This document shows, piece by piece, positions 61,065 through 64,000 of a stretch of DNA of 64,000 nucleotides (its first letter is position 1; every line of letters begins with the position of its first letter). The DNA comes from MED-G105 sp050331095 (GTDB lineage: Bacteria > Pseudomonadota > Alphaproteobacteria > Caulobacterales > Parvularculaceae). The notes under the pieces are model-generated. The model saw only the letters and a list, made by a program, of their open reading frames with translations, was not told the DNA's origin and made no database searches. The DNA lies in assembly GCA_050331095.1 (NCBI GenBank), contig JBHJHE010000024.1, forward strand, positions 1 through 64,000, in the 5' to 3' direction. Made by a program: the position numbers and the translations under genes.

Positions 61065-62291
61065 GTGCGCGCCGGGCCGCCGATAAGCCGCGCGACGGCG
61101 ACGCGTTTCGCCGTCGCCCTTGCTACGTCCGTCTGCGCGGCGTCCGTCGCCGCAATCGGCGGCGCCGTAGAAGCAGCGCAGGCGGAGGATGAGCCTGAAA
61201 CCGCAGCGTCGGAAAGCGACGCGCCCGCCTGGCCCTGGCCGGCGACCCAGGGCGTTTCGATCCTCCTCGCCGGCGACGCCAATTTTCAGGGTCGGGAGAA
61301 ACCGGAAGACGCCTTGCGTCACGTCCGCGCCACGATCGCCGAGGCGGACGTGACGTTCCTCAATCTGGAGGGTCCGTTCGCCGGCGCGTCGACGGACTCC
61401 AACGCGCCTGACGTTCCGCACAAGGACTGGCAGCACTCCGAACCGGGCCAGGTCGCGGCCCTGACGGCGTCCGGCGTCGACCTTGTCGGCGTTGCGAACA
61501 ACGTCACCTATCCTTGGCCCGCCCTGATGCGCAGCCTCGCCGTTTTGGAGGAGGCGGACGTGCAATGGGTCGGCGGCGGAGCGGACTTGAACGCGGCGCA
61601 CGCGCCGGCGGTCCGCGAGATCGACGGCGTCGTCGTTGGATTTCTGCAATACGCTTCGACGGTCTTTCCGTTCCAGCACGCCGCGGGCGAGACGCGCCCG
61701 GGGGGCGCCCACATCAAGGTGCACACCGCCTATCAGGACCCGGAAAAGTACGACAAACCCGGAACGCCCGCGAAGGTCGTCACCTGGCTCGACCCGGCGT
61801 CGAAGGCGCGCATGACGGGCGACGTCGCCGCCCTAAAGACGCGAAGCGACGTCGTCATCGTTTCGTATCATTGGGGACTGTCGAACACGACCGAAGCCCT
61901 CGACTACCAGTCCGACATCGCCCGCGCGGTCATCGACGCCGGCGCCGACGTCGTGTTCGGCCATGGGCCCCATCGCTACCAGAAAGTCGAGATATACAAG
62001 GGCAAGCCGATCCTGCACTCCCTGGCGCAGTTGGCGTTCGACGACCGGCGGCGCGACCGTCGCACGCGGTTCCGCGAGGGACTGCTCGCGCGCGTCGTCG
62101 CTGACAAGGAGGGCCTTGCGGCCGTGTCGCTCGTTCCGACGTGGCGCGATGACGACAATGACGTGCGGCTCTACGATCCGCGGGGCGGCAAGGGAGCGGA
62201 GCTTGCGCGCCTTCTGATCTCGCTGAGCGACGAGACAAGCCCGCCCTTGCGGATCAGCGGCCCGGAGATCGTCATTGAGGGCGTTCGGTGA
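61065..62291 (+). CDS. CapA-like (poly-gamma-glutamate synthesis/PGA_cap) secreted metallophosphatase-fold protein
   Basis: About 408 residues starting at GTG (61065), eight bases after the aldehyde dehydrogenase stop. A signal peptide with core RFAVALATSVCAASVAAIGG precedes the CapA domain: ILLAGDANFQGREKPEDALR, FLNLEGPFAG, VGVANNVTYPWPALMRSLAV, IVSYHWGLSNTTEALDYQ, ARAVIDAGADVVFGHGPHRY and KVEIYKGKPILHSL. These are the His/Asp/Asn metal-site segments of the family. CapA proteins take part in poly-gamma-glutamate export or unknown phosphoesterase roles. No other capsule genes are seen here, so the function is uncertain. Confidence 0.85.
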   Translation: MRAGPPISRATATRFAVALATSVCAASVAAIGGAVEAAQAEDEPETAASESDAPAWPWPATQGVSILLAGDANFQGREKPEDALRHVRATIAEADVTFLNLEGPFAGASTDSNAPDVPHKDWQHSEPGQVAALTASGVDLVGVANNVTYPWPALMRSLAVLEEADVQWVGGGADLNAAHAPAVREIDGVVVGFLQYASTVFPFQHAAGETRPGGAHIKVHTAYQDPEKYDKPGTPAKVVTWLDPASKARMTGDVAALKTRSDVVIVSYHWGLSNTTEALDYQSDIARAVIDAGADVVFGHGPHRYQKVEIYKGKPILHSLAQLAFDDRRRDRRTRFREGLLARVVADKEGLAAVSLVPTWRDDDNDVRLYDPRGGKGAELARLLISLSDETSPPLRISGPEIVIEGVR

Positions 62292-62400
62292 GGACCTATC
62301 GGCCGCGCGGCGTCCGGCATGCGAAACGCGCGCGACCGCAGCGATCGGACCGTCGCCGAAGTCGACTAACGTGACCCCGATTCAGACAGGAGCTTCCTAA

Positions 62401-63531
62401 ATGACGCGTTTACAAATGTTTTCGTCTCTTCTGGCCGGCGTTTCGAGCGTCTTTCTGGCGACGTCCCCGACGCTCGCCGGGGGCGCGCTCGGCCTCAACC
62501 ACGTCTGGTCGCGGCTTGCGGACATGAACGGGGAGCTCGGGTCGGTCGAGTCCGCCGAATTCTCGCCGGACAGCGAATTCATCGTCACGGGCACGAAGTT
62601 CGACAACACCGTCCGGCTGTTCAGAACCTCCGACGGCCAACAGATGTGGGTGACGCGCGTGCCCCAGGAGATCGAGCGCGTGGCGTTCACGCAGGACGGC
62701 TCGCAGGTCGTCTCCGTCAGCGAAGACTTCGTCATGCGGGTCATCGACGCGAGGACGGGCGAGGTCGTTAAGGAACTGCAGCACGACAACGGCATCGACG
62801 CGCTCGCCGCGTCGAACGACGGCGCCTACATGGCCTCCGGCCAGGAGCGCCAAGGCCGCTCCGGGCCGGCGCGGATCTATTCGACGAAGGACTGGAGCCT
62901 GGTGCGGACGGTCGACCATGGCGACACGGTCAACGAGATCGATTTCACGTCGGACGACAAGTACATGGTGACCTCCGGCCACCCGACGGTGAAGGTCTGG
63001 GAGGTCGCGACTGGCAAACTCGTGCGCACCTTGAAAATCGTCGAGTCCGCCGACGAGGACCGCGACGCCTACTTCATCAACGTCAATATCAGCCCGGACG
63101 ACCAATACATCGCTGCTGGCGCGACCGAGGGCTATCTCTACGTCTACGAATTGAAGACCGGAAAACTCGTGCGTCGTCTGAACAAGAGCGGCCAGAAAAT
63201 CGAAACCGTGGCCTGGACGCCCGACGGCCGCCATCTCGGGTCGGCGGGACACGGACTGACGATCGATTTCTTCAAGACGGAGCATCTTCTGGACGAGGAG
63301 ATCGGCAATGACAGCGTGCCGTATGCTCTCCGCGTTCCGGTGAGCGACGCGCTCGAATACATGGAGTTCAACGACGCCGGCACGTTGTTCACGACGGCGC
63401 ACCAGGACGGCACCGTGCAATTGTGGACGTTCGTGTCCGATGACCCCTTGATCAACACGCGCCGCCATGACGAGGTCAAACGCATCCAGCGCGCCGCCGC
63501 CGAGCGGGCGAAGGCCAAGAGCGACGACTGA
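62401..63531 (+). CDS. Secreted WD40-repeat beta-propeller protein
   Basis: 376 residues. A signal peptide (SLLAGVSSVFLATSPTLAGG) is followed by about seven WD40-like blades, for example SAEFSPDSEFIVTGTKFDNT, RVAFTQDGSQVVSVSEDFVM, EIDFTSDDKYMVTSGHPTVK, NISPDDQYIAAGATEGYLYV and TVAWTPDGRHLGSAGHGLTI. The tail is charged (RAAAERAKAKSDD). AGGAG lies just before the ATG. Propellers of this sort are usually binding scaffolds, and no catalytic site is visible. It lies between a CapA-like protein and a formylglycine-generating enzyme on one strand, perhaps one operon. Confidence 0.85.
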   Translation: MTRLQMFSSLLAGVSSVFLATSPTLAGGALGLNHVWSRLADMNGELGSVESAEFSPDSEFIVTGTKFDNTVRLFRTSDGQQMWVTRVPQEIERVAFTQDGSQVVSVSEDFVMRVIDARTGEVVKELQHDNGIDALAASNDGAYMASGQERQGRSGPARIYSTKDWSLVRTVDHGDTVNEIDFTSDDKYMVTSGHPTVKVWEVATGKLVRTLKIVESADEDRDAYFINVNISPDDQYIAAGATEGYLYVYELKTGKLVRRLNKSGQKIETVAWTPDGRHLGSAGHGLTIDFFKTEHLLDEEIGNDSVPYALRVPVSDALEYMEFNDAGTLFTTAHQDGTVQLWTFVSDDPLINTRRHDEVKRIQRAAAERAKAKSDD

Positions 63532-63550
63532 GGGCGGCGCGCGCGCGCCG

Positions 63551-64000
63551 TTGTCGGGCTGCGCCGCGGCGATCGCCGCCGCGGCAGCCTGTCTGTCGGC
63601 GTGCGCCGACGACGGGGGGCGACGCGCCCGCGACGGCCCGTGCCGCGCCGCAGCGCCGGTCTTCGTGCCCGCCGGCGCGTCGCTTATCGGCGCCGATGAT
63701 GGCTATGCGGAGGAACGCCCGTCGCGCTCCGTCGTTGTCGGCGCGTTCTGGCTCGACGCGACGGAAGTGACCGTCGGGCGGTTCGCCGAATTCGTCGCCG
63801 AGGCCGGCTACCGCACCGTCGCCGAGCGAGCCGCGGAGCCAACAGCGCGTTCCGAGATCGACCAAGAGGACCTCAGGCCCGGCGGCGCGGTTTTCCGTCC
63901 GCCGGCTGGGCTGGGCGAGGCGCTGAACTGGTGGGCCTTTGCGCCCGGGGCCGACTGGCGCCGGCCCGACGGCGCGGATAAAGCGCCGGCGCGCGATTGC
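63551..64000 (+). CDS. Formylglycine-generating enzyme (sulfatase-modifying factor), 5' part
   Basis: The frame runs off the right edge, leaving about 150 residues. The likely start is TTG at 63551, giving a short lipoprotein-like leader ending LSAC, 20 bases after the WD40 stop. FGE-domain blocks follow: VFVPAGASLIGADDGYAEER, RSVVVGAFWLDATEVTVGRF, FVAEAGYRTVAERAAE and LNWWAFAPGADWRRPDGADK, which match SUMF1-type enzymes closely. It would convert the C-x-P-S-R cysteine of exported sulfatases, such as the one at 37893, to formylglycine. The active-site Cys region lies beyond the window, so catalytic competence cannot be checked. Confidence 0.88.
   Translation, partial: MSGCAAAIAAAAACLSACADDGGRRARDGPCRAAAPVFVPAGASLIGADDGYAEERPSRSVVVGAFWLDATEVTVGRFAEFVAEAGYRTVAERAAEPTARSEIDQEDLRPGGAVFRPPAGLGEALNWWAFAPGADWRRPDGADKAPARDC

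Noticed and set aside
1..64000. Mobile elements, CRISPR arrays, tRNA or rRNA genes
   Set aside because: No transposase or integrase motifs, regularly spaced repeats, or tRNA/rRNA-like sequences were seen.

Overview
The window is GC-rich chromosomal DNA from a Gram-negative alphaproteobacterium, probably marine and near the Caulobacterales/Parvularculales/Hyphomonadaceae. The grounds are a large sugar-type TonB receptor, a NodT-type outer-membrane efflux lipoprotein, many Tat-exported proteins, dense operons joined by ATGA, GTGA and TTGA start/stop overlaps, and the gene families themselves. The genus is inference. I see no tRNA, rRNA, CRISPR array, IS element or prophage gene.

Layout. 1-4.5 kb: the end of a sodium/solute symporter with a GH97 alpha-glycosidase, convergent with a GH36 alpha-galactosidase. 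5-11.3 kb: a TetR regulator and an RND efflux pump (adaptor, pump, outer-membrane factor), closed by a strong terminator. 11.5-45.5 kb: a uronate-polysaccharide utilisation region. It holds a TonB receptor, a DUF4861-kduD-kduI operon, GH105 plus a large unknown secreted protein, a uxaC-TRAP-uxuB operon, a PhoD-like phosphatase, a five-gene operon (two unknown proteins, a heparinase-type lyase, an alpha/alpha-toroid protein, GH28), a sulfatase, manD-kdgK, a Tat-exported enolase-superfamily enzyme and uxaA with a FAH-family hydrolase. 45.5-56.4 kb: organic-acid genes (LctP/GlcA permease, SLC13 transporter, IclR regulator, glcDEF, a second Tat-exported enolase-superfamily enzyme, a TtuC/DmlA dehydrogenase). 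56.4-61 kb: a GH2 enzyme, a FadR-type GntR regulator and an aldehyde dehydrogenase. 61-64 kb: a CapA-like protein, a secreted WD40 protein and the start of a formylglycine-generating enzyme.

How it fits together. Oligosaccharides would enter through the TonB receptor and be trimmed by lyase, GH28, GH105, GH2 and sulfatase. Unsaturated uronate goes through KduI and KduD to 2-keto-3-deoxygluconate (KDG). Saturated uronates enter by the TRAP carrier and reach KDG through UxaC, UxuB and ManD, or UxaA. KdgK then makes KDPG. A KDPG aldolase is not in the window.

Main observations. (1) An AATTGGTCA-type operator, of the kind FadR-subfamily GntR proteins bind, recurs in front of most uronate operons and the gntR gene, which implies one regulon. 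(2) A second palindrome (CGTTCC...GGAACG) lies before the SLC13 transporter and the aldehyde dehydrogenase, with a related element before glcDEF, and fits the IclR regulator. (3) Three genes (DUF4861, GH2 and an unknown gene) each carry one in-frame premature stop with the frame open on both sides. (4) Two enolase-superfamily enzymes carry twin-arginine signals. (5) Several secreted or operon-embedded proteins match no family I recognise.
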